DNA of 64,000 nt, taken from the NCBI GenBank assembly GCA_020832655.1, contig JAFIEF010000006.1, positions 21,811 to 85,810 of the forward strand, given 5' to 3'. A program made the translations under genes and the position numbers. Under the pieces are notes generated by a model, which worked only from the letters and a program-made list of their open reading frames with translations, was not told the origin of the DNA and searched no databases. Positions 1-8,646 of this stretch are shown here, one piece after another. Positions within the stretch are counted from its first letter, which is position 1. Each line of letters opens with the position of its first letter. The stretch comes from Paracoccaceae bacterium (lineage in GTDB: Bacteria; Pseudomonadota; Alphaproteobacteria; Rhodobacterales; Rhodobacteraceae).

Positions 1-2
1 CG

Positions 3-314
3 GCCTCGCTGTCAGAGGCGGATCTGGACCCGGCCCTGATCGAGCGCGAAAAAGCCGTACTGACCGAGCAGGCGCGCGAATCGGGCAAGCCCGATGCGGT
101 GATCGAGAAGATGATTGTCGGGCGGATGAAGAAATTCTTCGAGGAAGTCACGCTTCTGGGCCAGAAATTCGTCATGGATCCGGACAAGACCGTTGCCGAA
201 GTTGCCAAGGAAGCCGGTGTCGAGGTGCTGGGTTTCGTGCGCATGGAAGTTGGCGCCGGCATCGAGAAGAAGGAAGAAGACTTCGCCGCCGAAGTCGCCA
301 AGATGCAGGGCTGA
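3..314 (+). CDS. tsf: Elongation factor Ts, C-terminal part (5' end outside window)
   Basis: EF-Ts is the nucleotide exchange factor that recycles EF-Tu-GDP during translation in the cytoplasm. Only the last 103 codons are present. The frame is open from base 3 and ends in TGA at 312-314. The visible part has the typical EF-Ts C-terminus: a long charged helix ([20 protein letters not shown]), then [14 protein letters not shown] and the closing [17 protein letters not shown] segment. The ATG at 99 offered by the ORF track is internal and not a start. In this order rpsB normally precedes tsf, so rpsB is expected just outside the window. Family assignment is secure. Confidence 0.95.
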   Translation, partial: ASLSEADLDPALIEREKAVLTEQARESGKPDAVIEKMIVGRMKKFFEEVTLLGQKFVMDPDKTVAEVAKEAGVEVLGFVRMEVGAGIEKKEEDFAAEVAKMQG

Positions 315-418
315 TCCCCTTCGACATTCAAAATCGCATGGGGCGCGGCATCTGGCAACAGGTGCCGCCCTTTTCGCTGGCGGGGCAGGGTGCGCGCGCC
401 ACGTGCAATAACTGTGAT

Positions 419-462
419 GCGGGGCAGGCGCAGAACGGCTTGGTGTCATGCGCCTGCCCCGC
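419..462. terminator. Long perfect hairpin between convergent tsf and GGDEF genes
   Basis: Perfect 14-bp inverted repeat (GCGGGGCAGGCGCA / TGCGCCTGCCCCGC) with a 16-nt loop, between the tsf stop and the end of the convergent diguanylate cyclase gene. There is no clear T-run on either side, so a bidirectional terminator or mRNA-end stabiliser is inferred from position and symmetry only. Confidence 0.55.
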
Positions 463-488
463 TGCATCTGGCGCGCAACGCGGGCTGT

Positions 489-2033
489 TTACGCGCGGGC
501 AGTCTTGGCGCCAGGCTTGACGGGGTGCGCGGACTTATCGTGCGCGCCATCACCCAAATGCGCGGCCTTCAACGCAGGGACATCCTGCGCCGTGACTGTG
601 CAGTTGCGGCCATGATCCTTGGCGCAATAGAGCGCCTGATCCGCCGCTTTCATCAACTCATCCACCGACTGCCCATCCTGTGGGTAAAGGGCAAGCCCGG
701 CCGAGGCCGTGATCTGCGGCAAGGCCGCGCCGGCATGTTTCAAGCTTAGCTCTGACAGGGATGCGCGGACCCGGTCTGCCAGTGCCACGGCCTTTGACCC
801 GGACATGTTCGGGGCCAGCAAGACGAACTCTTCTCCGCCCATGCGGCAAGCATACGCCGCTGGTTCCCCCAATGTGCGCAGCAGGTTGCCGACCTCCTGC
901 AACACCAGATCACCTGCATCGTGACCATAGCTGTCATTGAAGGATTTGAAGTGATCGACATCGAACATGATCATGGCGATTTCGCTGCCCTCGGCGCGGG
1001 CGTGATGCAACTCCTTGCTGGCGCGATCATTGAACCAGCGCCGGTTCCACAGCCCGGTCAGCGCATCGCGCATCGACTGGTCATGCAGTTCCTGACGCAG
1101 GCGGACATTGGCAATCGCCAGGCTGATCTGTTCGGCGCAGATCAGCGACACATCCCAGCGGTTGCGCAACACTTCCTCGCGCATGTGGCGCATCAGCCCG
1201 CCTTCTTCAAAGCCCTCGAACACGATATGCAGAAGGCCAATGGTTTCACCATGCGCGATGATCGGCAGGCAGAAATAGGGGGTGGCTGGGTTCTTGACAT
1301 GGTCACAGGCGAACTGGATCGGCTTCAGCCCATAGGCATAGGCCCGGCCCCGGCGCAGTGCCCAGCAATCATCCGGCTGCATATGGGTCTGGAAATCCGG
1401 CGTGCTGCCCCAGCTTGTGGCCAGTTCCAGAGTGCTGCGCGCGGCGCCATAGATGTAAAGTGCGCCTTCGGCTTCGGGGATCAGCGTATGCATGGCGCGC
1501 TGCACCACCATCAGCAATTCGTCAAAAGACTTGGCGGAATAGAGCCATTCGCTGGTCAGTGCCAGCAATTGGCGTTCGGATTGACGCAGTGCTTCGGCGT
1601 GCCGCATTTCGTCATTTTGCTGTTCCAGATTCTTGCGGTCGCTGATGTCGCGCATGCTGGAGATGAAATGCGTGTGCAGGCCAGTGGCATCGAAGATCGG
1701 GGTGATCTTCAGATCAACCCAGAAGGGCTGACCATCTGCGGTGTAGTTCAGGATATCCACCCGGACTTCACGCCGCTGGCGGCAGGCAATCAGGATCTGC
1801 CTGGCCGTGGCGGGGTCTGTATCCGGGCCTTGAAGGATGGTGCCGGGTTCCTCGCCGTGCAGATCGTTGATGCCGTAGCCAGTCTGCGCCGAAAATGCCG
1901 GATTGACCCACAGAACCTTGCGGTCAGGCCCGCAGATAACGATCCCGTCAGAGGAGTGCCCCATCACAAGCTGCGCAATGGCATGTTCGGGCGGCGGCTC
2001 TGGGCTGTTTTCCTGAATGTCTTTGGCGCACAT
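489..2033 (-). CDS. PAS-GAF-GGDEF diguanylate cyclase
   Basis: Cytoplasmic signalling enzyme expected to make cyclic di-GMP from two GTP. Domains in order: PAS (about residues 20-130, ending in a PAC-like FISSMRDISDRKNLEQ), a short coiled linker, GAF (about 165-320) and GGDEF (about 335-490). The active-site motif is GGEEF and is intact; the preceding DVDHFKSFNDSYGHDAGD metal and nucleotide region is also intact. No membrane segment is seen. The PAS domain resembles LOV domains (ILQGPDTDP follows GEEPGT), but the position of the flavin-adduct cysteine (NCRFLQG in LOV) is not Cys, so ordinary LOV photochemistry is not expected. GGAAAG lies upstream of the ATG as Shine-Dalgarno. A CtrA-like box lies about 90 bp upstream. 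Input signal unknown. Confidence 0.93.
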   Translation of the reverse strand: MCAKDIQENSPEPPPEHAIAQLVMGHSSDGIVICGPDRKVLWVNPAFSAQTGYGINDLHGEEPGTILQGPDTDPATARQILIACRQRREVRVDILNYTADGQPFWVDLKITPIFDATGLHTHFISSMRDISDRKNLEQQNDEMRHAEALRQSERQLLALTSEWLYSAKSFDELLMVVQRAMHTLIPEAEGALYIYGAARSTLELATSWGSTPDFQTHMQPDDCWALRRGRAYAYGLKPIQFACDHVKNPATPYFCLPIIAHGETIGLLHIVFEGFEEGGLMRHMREEVLRNRWDVSLICAEQISLAIANVRLRQELHDQSMRDALTGLWNRRWFNDRASKELHHARAEGSEIAMIMFDVDHFKSFNDSYGHDAGDLVLQEVGNLLRTLGEPAAYACRMGGEEFVLLAPNMSGSKAVALADRVRASLSELSLKHAGAALPQITASAGLALYPQDGQSVDELMKAADQALYCAKDHGRNCTVTAQDVPALKAAHLGDGAHDKSAHPVKPGAKTARA

Positions 2034-2120
2034 GATCTTTCCAACGCTGGTTTACTGCCCACAAACTGGTTTTATGCCGCGTGTGGCGCGGGTCCATATG
2101 CTGACGATGCCACAGGCGCG

Positions 2121-2135
2121 TTAACAGATTGTTAG
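2121..2135 (+). promoter_or_regulatory. CtrA-like box TTAA-N7-TTAG
   Basis: TTAACAGATTGTTAG, one base from the TTAA-N7-TTAA consensus of the alphaproteobacterial cell-cycle/motility regulator CtrA. It lies in the 215-bp divergent gap between the diguanylate cyclase gene and the exported protein gene at 2249. The same spacing and TTAG half recur before radC and between fliL and fliF. Which of the two genes it serves is not decided by the sequence. Confidence 0.5.
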
Positions 2136-2248
2136 TCGGCGACCAGTTCGCCGCGCTGTATGCATCGAAGGCGAAAATGCCCAGCTTTGGCCCGATTGCT
2201 GTCATTTTCGGATGGCATCACTGCAGCAATCCAGCATCGGAGCAGCAG

Positions 2249-3382
2249 ATGAAGCGTCAGGTCATTATACGCAGTATTGCCATTGCATTCGCGGGCATCG
2301 CGGCATCGGTTTTTGCGACCAAGGAATTGTTGATCGACAGGCCCGCCTCTGGCACAGAGCACGCGGCAGGGGTGACGACGGCCCCTGACAGCGTGAAAGG
2401 GGCCAGCCTGATCGGTGCGGGAACCGAGGCGGCAAGCAACCGCACCGCGGCGAATGCACCTGATCTGCAGATATCGGCCGAGCGCCCGGACGAACCATTG
2501 CCGATGCTGGTTTTTGAACCACCAACAGCAGTGCATGCCCCGGCGCAGGAGATGGCATCAGAGCTGTCACTCTCGGCGCTGGACGGGGCATTGACGCCGC
2601 AGACCGAGCGCGTGCTGCGCGAGGATTTCCGCCCCGAACTGGCGCTGGTCGAGGCGGGCAGCATGGATGATTCCCTGCTTTGCGACCCGGATATTCGCCT
2701 GACGCCCCTGCCCGAGGCGATGGTGCAGTTGCAGGTCGCCGCGCGCTGTCAGGGCGAGGGGCGTATTGTTGTCAGCCATGCGGATCTGGCTTTCAGCGCA
2801 TTTCTTGATGCCGATGGCTTGTATCAGGGCGCCATCCCCGCCCTGTCATCAGAAGCACGGGTTTATGTGTTCCTGCCCGATGACAACATGCTGCAAGCCT
2901 CTGCCCTTGTGCCGGAACTGGGCGATCATCACCGTGTTGTCCTGCAATGGATGGGTGATTACGGGCTTGGGCTGCATGCCTTTCACCACAATGCCAGCTT
3001 CGGCGAGGCCGGGCACGTCTTTTCAGAAAACCCCCATGACCCGGAACTTGCCGCCGCCTTCCTGATCACGCTGGGTGATGCGCGCGGGCCGGAACCGATG
3101 CTGGCGCAGATCTACTCGATCCCGGTGGATCAGCGCGATGCTGCCCGGCTGGAACTGGAAGTAACCTCTGACAAGCGAAGCTGTGGCCGCGACATTATGG
3201 CGCATGTAATGCAGATTGCACCGGGGCTGCAGGGCGATATGAGCGAGGTCAGCTTTGCCATGCCCGCTTGCGATTCCGAGGTCGGGCTGGCGATTCTGAA
3301 CCTTCCCTTTCAGACGCCGCGCGACACCGCGCTTGACGCGCCGGAACCGACGACCCCGGAACTGGCGCAGGGCACCCAGTAG
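2249..3382 (+). CDS. Exported or membrane-anchored protein of unknown function
   Basis: I do not recognise a characterised family. The ATG at 2249 is chosen over the track start at 2129 because it is preceded by CGGAGC and begins MKRQVIIRSIAIAFAGIAASVFATK, a good signal peptide or N-terminal anchor. This gives a 377-residue protein. Residues about 25-140 are low-complexity and Ala/Pro/Thr-rich, as in a periplasmic linker. The rest is a compact, charged domain with four Cys (LLCDPD, ARCQGEG, KRSCGRD, MPACDSE) that could form two disulfides in the periplasm. It is divergent from the diguanylate cyclase gene and ends 22 bp from convergent radC. Similar proteins in this order carry uninformative names, so no role is assigned. 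Confidence 0.8.
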   Translation: MKRQVIIRSIAIAFAGIAASVFATKELLIDRPASGTEHAAGVTTAPDSVKGASLIGAGTEAASNRTAANAPDLQISAERPDEPLPMLVFEPPTAVHAPAQEMASELSLSALDGALTPQTERVLREDFRPELALVEAGSMDDSLLCDPDIRLTPLPEAMVQLQVAARCQGEGRIVVSHADLAFSAFLDADGLYQGAIPALSSEARVYVFLPDDNMLQASALVPELGDHHRVVLQWMGDYGLGLHAFHHNASFGEAGHVFSENPHDPELAAAFLITLGDARGPEPMLAQIYSIPVDQRDAARLELEVTSDKRSCGRDIMAHVMQIAPGLQGDMSEVSFAMPACDSEVGLAILNLPFQTPRDTALDAPEPTTPELAQGTQ

Positions 3383-3404
3383 CGGGGCCGGGGCAAGGAT
3401 ACCC

Positions 3405-4178
3405 TCATAACAGCCCGGCACTGCGAAAGCTGAGTTCGCGCGACTGGCCGATCACGATGTGATCATGCAGCGTGATCGAAAACACCCCGCATGCGGCGTT
3501 TACGGTGTTGGTCATGGCGATGTCAGCGTCGGACGGGGTCGGGTCGCCGGATGGATGATTGTGCACCAGAATCAGCGCCGAGGCATTCAGTTCCAATGCG
3601 CGGCGCAGAACCTCTCTCGGGTAGACCGGCACATGATCCACTGTGCCTTCGCCTTGGGCCTCATCTGCGATCAACACATTCTTGCGGTCCAGAAACAGCA
3701 CGCGGAACTGTTCGGTCTCGCGATGTGACATCGCCGTGTGGCAGTAATCCAGCAGCGATTGCCAGCTAGAGATTACCGGACGGTGCAGAACCCGTGCGCG
3801 GGCCATGCGTTGCGCGCAGGCCTCTGTCAGTTTCAGTTCGGCAATCACCGCATCTCCCACGCCATTGACCGCCCGCAGCCGGGCCGGGGCGGCGGCGATG
3901 ACGCGGTTCAGATCGCCGAACTGGTCCAGCAAGCGCCGCGCCAGCGGTTTCACATCCTGCCGCGGAATCGCGCGAAACAGCAAGAGTTCCAGCAATTCGT
4001 AATCCGGCATCGCATCGGCCCCGCCGGACAGGAAGCGCGCGCGCAACCGCTTGCGATGATCGCGCAGATAGGAAGGCAGGGGCGGTCTGGCCGTTTCCTT
4101 CGGCCCTGCGCCGAACAGGGGCAGGGGGCTGTCCGAACAGGCTGTATCGGGGCGGGGTGTGCGCATGGCACAGATCAT
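3405..4178 (-). CDS. radC: RadC/JAB-domain DNA-associated protein
   Basis: RadC-family protein with a helix-hairpin-helix region (about 85-120, AVNGVGDAVIAELKLTEA) and a C-terminal JAB/MPN+ domain (about 135-257). The metal-binding JAMM motif HNHPSGDPTPSDAD is intact. The biochemical role of RadC is unsettled. In Rhodobacter, radC has been linked to the recombination and competence genes under CtrA control, and a CtrA-like box sits 13 bp upstream of this ATG. A second possible start, ATG at 4166 (MRTPRPD), would shorten the protein by four residues; neither has a strong Shine-Dalgarno. The N-terminal 30 residues are Pro-rich and poorly conserved in the family. Confidence 0.93.
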   Translation of the reverse strand: MICAMRTPRPDTACSDSPLPLFGAGPKETARPPLPSYLRDHRKRLRARFLSGGADAMPDYELLELLLFRAIPRQDVKPLARRLLDQFGDLNRVIAAAPARLRAVNGVGDAVIAELKLTEACAQRMARARVLHRPVISSWQSLLDYCHTAMSHRETEQFRVLFLDRKNVLIADEAQGEGTVDHVPVYPREVLRRALELNASALILVHNHPSGDPTPSDADIAMTNTVNAACGVFSITLHDHIVIGQSRELSFRSAGLL

Positions 4179-4190
4179 CGGCGGGCTTGG

Positions 4191-4205
4191 CTAAGAAATG
4201 GTTAA
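4191..4205 (-). promoter_or_regulatory. radC: CtrA-like box upstream of radC
   Basis: Read on the minus strand: TTAACCATTTCTTAG, that is a full TTAACCAT half-site followed by TTAG with the correct N7 spacing. It ends 13 bp before the radC ATG. This is the best match of the three CtrA-like boxes in the window. Confidence 0.55.
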
Positions 4206-4261
4206 TCCCGCCCGGATGCGCGTTGCCGGTCTGACCGCAAGCGCCGCCACCGCCAATGCAA

Positions 4262-4285
4262 AACGCCACCCGGACGGGTGGCGTT
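4262..4285 (-). terminator. Rho-independent terminator of acpP
   Basis: 11-bp perfect stem AACGCCACCCG / CGGGTGGCGTT with a 2-nt loop as drawn (in practice a 4-nt loop). On the minus strand the stem ends in a TTTT run. It starts 24 bp after the acpP stop codon. Confidence 0.75.
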
Positions 4286-4308
4286 GCAAACTGCCTAGTC
4301 AGGAAGAC

Positions 4309-4542
4309 TCAGGCCGCTTCAGAGATGAACTTGACCGCATCGCCGAAGGTCTGGATGTTTTCGGCGGCATCATCAGGGATCTCGATGCCGAATTCTTCTT
4401 CGAACGCCATCACCAGTTCCACCGTGTCAAGGCTATCCGCCCCCAGATCATCGATGAAGGATGCGCCTTCGGTGATCTTGCCTTCCTCGACGCCCAGATG
4501 TTCGACGACGATCTTCTTAACACGATCCGCGATATCGCTCAT
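4309..4542 (-). CDS. acpP: Acyl carrier protein
   Basis: 77-residue acidic carrier protein that holds growing fatty acyl chains on a 4'-phosphopantetheine arm in type II fatty acid synthesis. The attachment serine is in the standard [19 protein letters not shown] motif. Length and composition are normal. A GAGAGGAAG Shine-Dalgarno precedes the ATG. It follows fabG on the same strand, the usual fab gene order, but 207 bp apart with its own promoter (4625-4653) and terminator (4262-4285), as expected for a highly expressed small gene. Confidence 0.98.
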   Translation of the reverse strand: MSDIADRVKKIVVEHLGVEEGKITEGASFIDDLGADSLDTVELVMAFEEEFGIEIPDDAAENIQTFGDAVKFISEAA

Positions 4543-4624
4543 GGTCTTCCTCTCGGTTTATTTTGCCGGACCAGCCAGCATGAAATGTCCCTCGCCCGCC
4601 TCTGCGCGGCGGCGTATTGCGCGC

Positions 4625-4653
4625 CCAATAGGGCTTTCGGGGGCACAGGTCAA
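4625..4653 (-). promoter_or_regulatory. Predicted sigma70-type promoter of acpP
   Basis: Minus strand: TTGACC (4648-4653), 17-bp spacer, TATTGG (4625-4630). This would give a leader of roughly 75 nt before the acpP ATG. Prediction from sequence only. Confidence 0.5.
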
Positions 4654-4749
4654 GCCTGTTGACGCCATCTTCGACAGCCCCGCTATATCACGGCCCCAAG
4701 ATGCGGCAAGATGAAAAACGGTCTTGCGCGGCATTCTGCCAAGGCGGCT

Positions 4750-5487
4750 TCAGACCATCGCCATGCCGCCATTCACATGCAGAACGGCCCCGGTGACATA
4801 GCCTGCCTGTGGGCTGGACAGATACAGTACGGCGGCGGCAATATCTTCGGGCGTGCCCATGCGCCCAGCCGGGATGCGGGCATTGATCGTGGCCTTCTGA
4901 TCCTGGTTCAGCGCATCGGTCATCGCGGTTGCAATGAAGCCCGGCGCGACGCAGTTCACTGTAATCCCGCGCGAGGCCACTTCCTGCGCAAGCGCCTTCG
5001 ACATGCCCACCAGCCCTGCCTTGGACGCCACATAATTGCTTTGCCCCGGATTGCCGGTCGCCCCGACCACAGAGCTGATATTGACGATCCGCCCCCAGCG
5101 CGCCTTCATCATCCCGCGCAAGGAGCCGCGCATCAGCCGCATCGCTGCGGTCAGGTTGATGTCCAGCACGCTCTGCCATTGCTCATCCGACATGCGCATC
5201 AGCAGATTGTCCTGGGTGATGCCGGCATTATTGACCAGAATATCAACCCCCCCCATCGCTTCGGCTGCGCGCTTGGGCAAGGCTTCCACGGCCTCTGGGT
5301 CCGACAGGTTGCAGGGCAGGACATGCGCGCGTTCGCCCAGCTTTGCTGCCAGTTCCCGCAACGGTGCCTCGCGCGTGCCAGACAGCGCCACGCTGGCCCC
5401 GGCCTGATGCAGCGCGGCGGCAATCGCGGCCCCGATCCCGCCTGAAGCCCCTGTGACCAATGCGGTTTTTCCTGTCAGATCGAACAT
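4750..5487 (-). CDS. fabG: 3-oxoacyl-[acyl-carrier-protein] reductase
   Basis: Short-chain dehydrogenase, 245 residues, that reduces 3-oxoacyl-ACP to 3-hydroxyacyl-ACP with NADPH in fatty acid elongation. The Rossmann motif TGASGGIG starts near residue 12. NNAG lies near 84, and the catalytic Ser-Tyr-Lys is seen as ISSVVG, then YVASKAG. The start MFDLTGKTALVTG at 5487 is chosen over the track start at 5508, since family members begin here. fabD, which often precedes fabG, is not upstream; instead a glycerate-kinase-type gene runs divergently. acpP follows downstream. Confidence 0.96.
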   Translation of the reverse strand: MFDLTGKTALVTGASGGIGAAIAAALHQAGASVALSGTREAPLRELAAKLGERAHVLPCNLSDPEAVEALPKRAAEAMGGVDILVNNAGITQDNLLMRMSDEQWQSVLDINLTAAMRLMRGSLRGMMKARWGRIVNISSVVGATGNPGQSNYVASKAGLVGMSKALAQEVASRGITVNCVAPGFIATAMTDALNQDQKATINARIPAGRMGTPEDIAAAVLYLSSPQAGYVTGAVLHVNGGMAMV

Positions 5488-5612
5488 CACTGCCCCCTTG
5501 TTTTGCATTGCATGGCGTTCCGTCTTGATGCTGTCTATAACAAGCGCGCGAAGGCAGCGCCAATATGAAACGCAGCGCTTTTGGCATTGGGGGGGCAGGG
5601 ATCAGGGGCTGG

Positions 5613-6839
5613 ATGCTGACACGCGACGAGATGATTGCGCTGTTCCAGACAGGTGTCGAGGCCGCAGACCCGTTTGCAGCGGTGCAGACGGCGTTGCAGG
5701 CCGAACCGTTGGCGGTGCCAGCGGGCGGGCGGCTACTGGCGCTGGCCATCGGCAAGGCAGCCCCGGCGATGATGCGCGGCGCATTGGCGGTTCTTCCCGA
5801 ACCACATGCCGCGCTGGTCGTTACCCATTTCGAAAATGCCGGGCAGGTCGCGGGCGCGCGTGTGATGGCGGCGGGCCATCCGGTGCCGGATGAAAACGGG
5901 CTGAAAGCCGGGCTGGCGGTGCAGAAGATGCTGGCGCAGATGCAGCCACGGGATCGGGTGCTGGTGCTGGTATCGGGCGGGGCGTCTGCGCTTTTGCCCG
6001 CGCCTGTTGACGGGGTGAGTCTGGCCGACAAGGCGGCGGTGAACCGGCTGCTGCTGGGGGCAGGGCTGGACATCACTGCGGTGAATTCGGTGCGCCAGCA
6101 TCTGTCACGGCTGAAAGGCGGCGGGTTGCTGCGGATGGCTGCCCCGGCCCCGATTCGCGCGCTGATCCTGTCGGATGTGATCGGCGATGATCTGCGGGTC
6201 ATCGCCTCTGGCCCCACAGTTGCACCGATTGCCCCGCGTGCCGAAACCTGCGCCATGCTGTGCCGACACGGGCTGTGGGACAGGCTGCCCGATGCTGCAC
6301 GCGAAGCGCTGCTGCGGCCAGAAGAGGGCAGCAAACTGCCCGAGGCGCAGAATCAGTTGATCGGGTCGAACCGCATGTCCCTGCGCGCGATGCAGACGGC
6401 GCGGCGTGATGCGTGCATCGTCAGTGACGCGCTGGTGGGCGATGTGGCGGATGCTGCACAACAAATCATCACCACAGCACAAAAGGGCCAGCCGGTGCTG
6501 GCGCTGTTTGGCGGCGAAACCACGGTCAACTTGCGCGGCACTGGTCTGGGCGGGCGCAATCAGGAACTTTGCTTGCGCGTGGCGCTGGCGCTGGCAGGCC
6601 AGCGGGGCTGGAGGTTCCTGTCAGCGGGCAGTGACGGGCGCGACGGGCCGACCGATGCCGCAGGCGCAGTGGTCGATGGCGGCACAATCGCACGGATACG
6701 CGCCGCCGGGGGCAAGCCGGCGGCGCTGTTGGCCAATAATGACAGCTACCGCGCCTTGCAGATGGCGGGTGATCTGCTGATCACCGGGGCCACCGGCACG
6801 AATGTTGCCGATCTGCAAATCCTGTCCCTGCGCGCCTGA
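5613..6839 (+). CDS. Glycerate 2-kinase type (MOFRL/DUF4147) protein
   Basis: Member of the glycerate kinase type-2 family (TtuD/GckA-like), which phosphorylates D-glycerate to 2-phosphoglycerate with ATP and feeds hydroxypyruvate or tartronate breakdown into glycolysis. The N-terminal DUF4147 domain has [18 protein letters not shown] and the [16 protein letters not shown] phosphate-binding loop (about residue 110-125). The C-terminal MOFRL domain has [21 protein letters not shown] and [16 protein letters not shown]. The start at 5613 ([11 protein letters not shown], after GGGG) is preferred over 5565, because residues before it are not family-like. It stands alone, divergent from fabG and 40 bp ahead of guaA. 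The substrate is inferred from the family. Confidence 0.9.
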   Translation: MLTRDEMIALFQTGVEAADPFAAVQTALQAEPLAVPAGGRLLALAIGKAAPAMMRGALAVLPEPHAALVVTHFENAGQVAGARVMAAGHPVPDENGLKAGLAVQKMLAQMQPRDRVLVLVSGGASALLPAPVDGVSLADKAAVNRLLLGAGLDITAVNSVRQHLSRLKGGGLLRMAAPAPIRALILSDVIGDDLRVIASGPTVAPIAPRAETCAMLCRHGLWDRLPDAAREALLRPEEGSKLPEAQNQLIGSNRMSLRAMQTARRDACIVSDALVGDVADAAQQIITTAQKGQPVLALFGGETTVNLRGTGLGGRNQELCLRVALALAGQRGWRFLSAGSDGRDGPTDAAGAVVDGGTIARIRAAGGKPAALLANNDSYRALQMAGDLLITGATGTNVADLQILSLRA

Positions 6840-6879
6840 GCACTTGCGAGGGCGTAGGCTTTGGCATAAGCGAAGCGCC

Positions 6880-8439
6880 ATGACCCAGCATCAGTTCTGC
6901 CTCATCGTCGATTTCGGTTCCCAGGTCACGCAGTTGATTGCGCGGCGCTTGCGCGAATTGAATGTCTATTGCGAAATCCACCCCTTCCAGAATGTCGACG
7001 CGGCATTTCTGAAGGCGCGCCAGCCAAAGGCGGTGATCCTGTCGGGCGGTCCCGGCTCGGTGCCGCAAGCAGGCAGCCCGCGCGCGCCGCAATATCTGTT
7101 CGAGATGGGTGTGCCGGTTTTCGGCATCTGCTATGGCCAGCAGGTGATGATGGATCAGCTTGGCGGACGTGTGGAATCGGGTCATCACGCTGAATTCGGG
7201 CGCGCTTATGTTGCCCCGGCCACAGGGCACCGCGCGGACAGCATCTTTGCCGGGCTGTTCGAAGAAGGGCGCGAACAGGTCTGGATGAGCCACGGCGACC
7301 GCGTCACCGAACTTGCACCGGGGTTTGAGGTGATCGGCACCTCGCCCAACGCGCCCTTTGCCATGATCGCGGACGAGGCGCGGCGTTTCTATGCGGTGCA
7401 GTTTCACCCCGAAGTCCACCACACCCCCAACGGGGCGCGAATGCTGGGCAATTTCCTGAAGCTTGCGGGCTTTGCGGGCGACTGGACGATGGGCGCTTAC
7501 CGCGAGGAAGCGATTGCGAAAATCCGCGCGCAAGTGGGCGACAAGCGCGTGATTTGCGGGCTGTCGGGCGGGGTTGATTCGTCCGTCGCCGCCGTGCTGA
7601 TTCATGAAGCGATTGGCGAGCAGCTGACATGCGTCTTTGTCGATCATGGGTTATTGCGGCTGAACGAGGCCGAAGAAGTCGTCACCATGTTCCGTGACAA
7701 TTACAACATCCCGCTGATCCATGCCGATGAATCCGATCTGTTCCTTGGCGCGCTGGAAGGCGTTTCCGACCCGGAAACAAAAAGGAAGATCATCGGCGGA
7801 TTGTTTATCGACGTGTTCCAGAAATACGCCAATCAGATCGAAGGCGCGGAATTTCTGGCGCAGGGCACGCTTTATCCCGATGTGATCGAGTCGGTCAGCT
7901 TTTCGGGCGGGCCTTCCGTGACGATCAAATCGCACCATAATGTCGGTGGCCTGCCCGAGAAAATGGGGCTGAAGCTGGTCGAACCGCTGCGGGAGCTGTT
8001 CAAGGATGAAGTGCGCGCGCTGGGCCGCGAGCTTGGCCTGCCCGCCAGCTTCATCGGCCGCCATCCCTTTCCCGGCCCTGGTCTGGCCATTCGCTGCCCC
8101 GGCGAGATCACCCGCGACAAGCTGGAAATCCTGCGCCGCGCTGATGCGGTCTATATCGACCAGATCCGCAAACATGGGCTGTATGATGAAATCTGGCAGG
8201 CATTTGCCGCCATCCTGCCCATGCGCACAGTGGGCGTGATGGGCGACGGGCGCACCTATGATTATGCGCTGGCGCTGCGCGCTGTGACCTCTGTCGATGG
8301 CATGACCGCCGATTACTACCCGTTCAGCCATGAGTTTCTGGGCGAGACCGCCACCCGCATCATCAATGAAGTGCGCGGGATCAACCGGGTGTTCTATGAC
8401 TGCACCTCGAAACCGCCGGGCACGATCGAGCTGGAATAA
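6880..8439 (+). CDS. guaA: GMP synthase (glutamine-hydrolysing)
   Basis: Converts XMP to GMP using ATP and glutamine, the last step of guanine nucleotide synthesis. 519 residues, normal for the family. The N-terminal class I glutamine amidotransferase domain has the nucleophile Cys in VFGICYGQQ and the His-Glu pair in FHPEVHHT. The ATP pyrophosphatase domain begins near residue 200 with the P-loop [10 protein letters not shown]. The C-terminal dimerisation domain ends [12 protein letters not shown]. The ATG at 6880 ([15 protein letters not shown]) is chosen; the track start at 6802 falls inside the preceding gene. The 207-bp gap that follows, up to the substrate-binding protein gene, holds no further gene. 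Confidence 0.98.
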   Translation: MTQHQFCLIVDFGSQVTQLIARRLRELNVYCEIHPFQNVDAAFLKARQPKAVILSGGPGSVPQAGSPRAPQYLFEMGVPVFGICYGQQVMMDQLGGRVESGHHAEFGRAYVAPATGHRADSIFAGLFEEGREQVWMSHGDRVTELAPGFEVIGTSPNAPFAMIADEARRFYAVQFHPEVHHTPNGARMLGNFLKLAGFAGDWTMGAYREEAIAKIRAQVGDKRVICGLSGGVDSSVAAVLIHEAIGEQLTCVFVDHGLLRLNEAEEVVTMFRDNYNIPLIHADESDLFLGALEGVSDPETKRKIIGGLFIDVFQKYANQIEGAEFLAQGTLYPDVIESVSFSGGPSVTIKSHHNVGGLPEKMGLKLVEPLRELFKDEVRALGRELGLPASFIGRHPFPGPGLAIRCPGEITRDKLEILRRADAVYIDQIRKHGLYDEIWQAFAAILPMRTVGVMGDGRTYDYALALRAVTSVDGMTADYYPFSHEFLGETATRIINEVRGINRVFYDCTSKPPGTIELE

Positions 8440-8646
8440 ACCATCGCAACTTGTATCCGTGACACCCGGTTTCACCGCCGGAGGATGCAATTTGCGACAA
8501 GCGCTGCCTGTAGCAGGTGCAATCGCACAAAAAATCTTCCACTTCTGAAAACGCCATGCTACCAAATTCGGCAAGGCGGTGGATTCCGCCGGACCGCACA
8601 GCAAGAATTGTGCGGCAAATGATAACAAACCTATGGGAGACTTCTG

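Noticed and set aside
921-2135. 404-codon plus-strand ORF opposite the GGDEF gene
   Set aside because: It is the antisense shadow of a clearly conserved PAS-GAF-GGDEF gene; high-GC DNA often leaves the opposite frame open.
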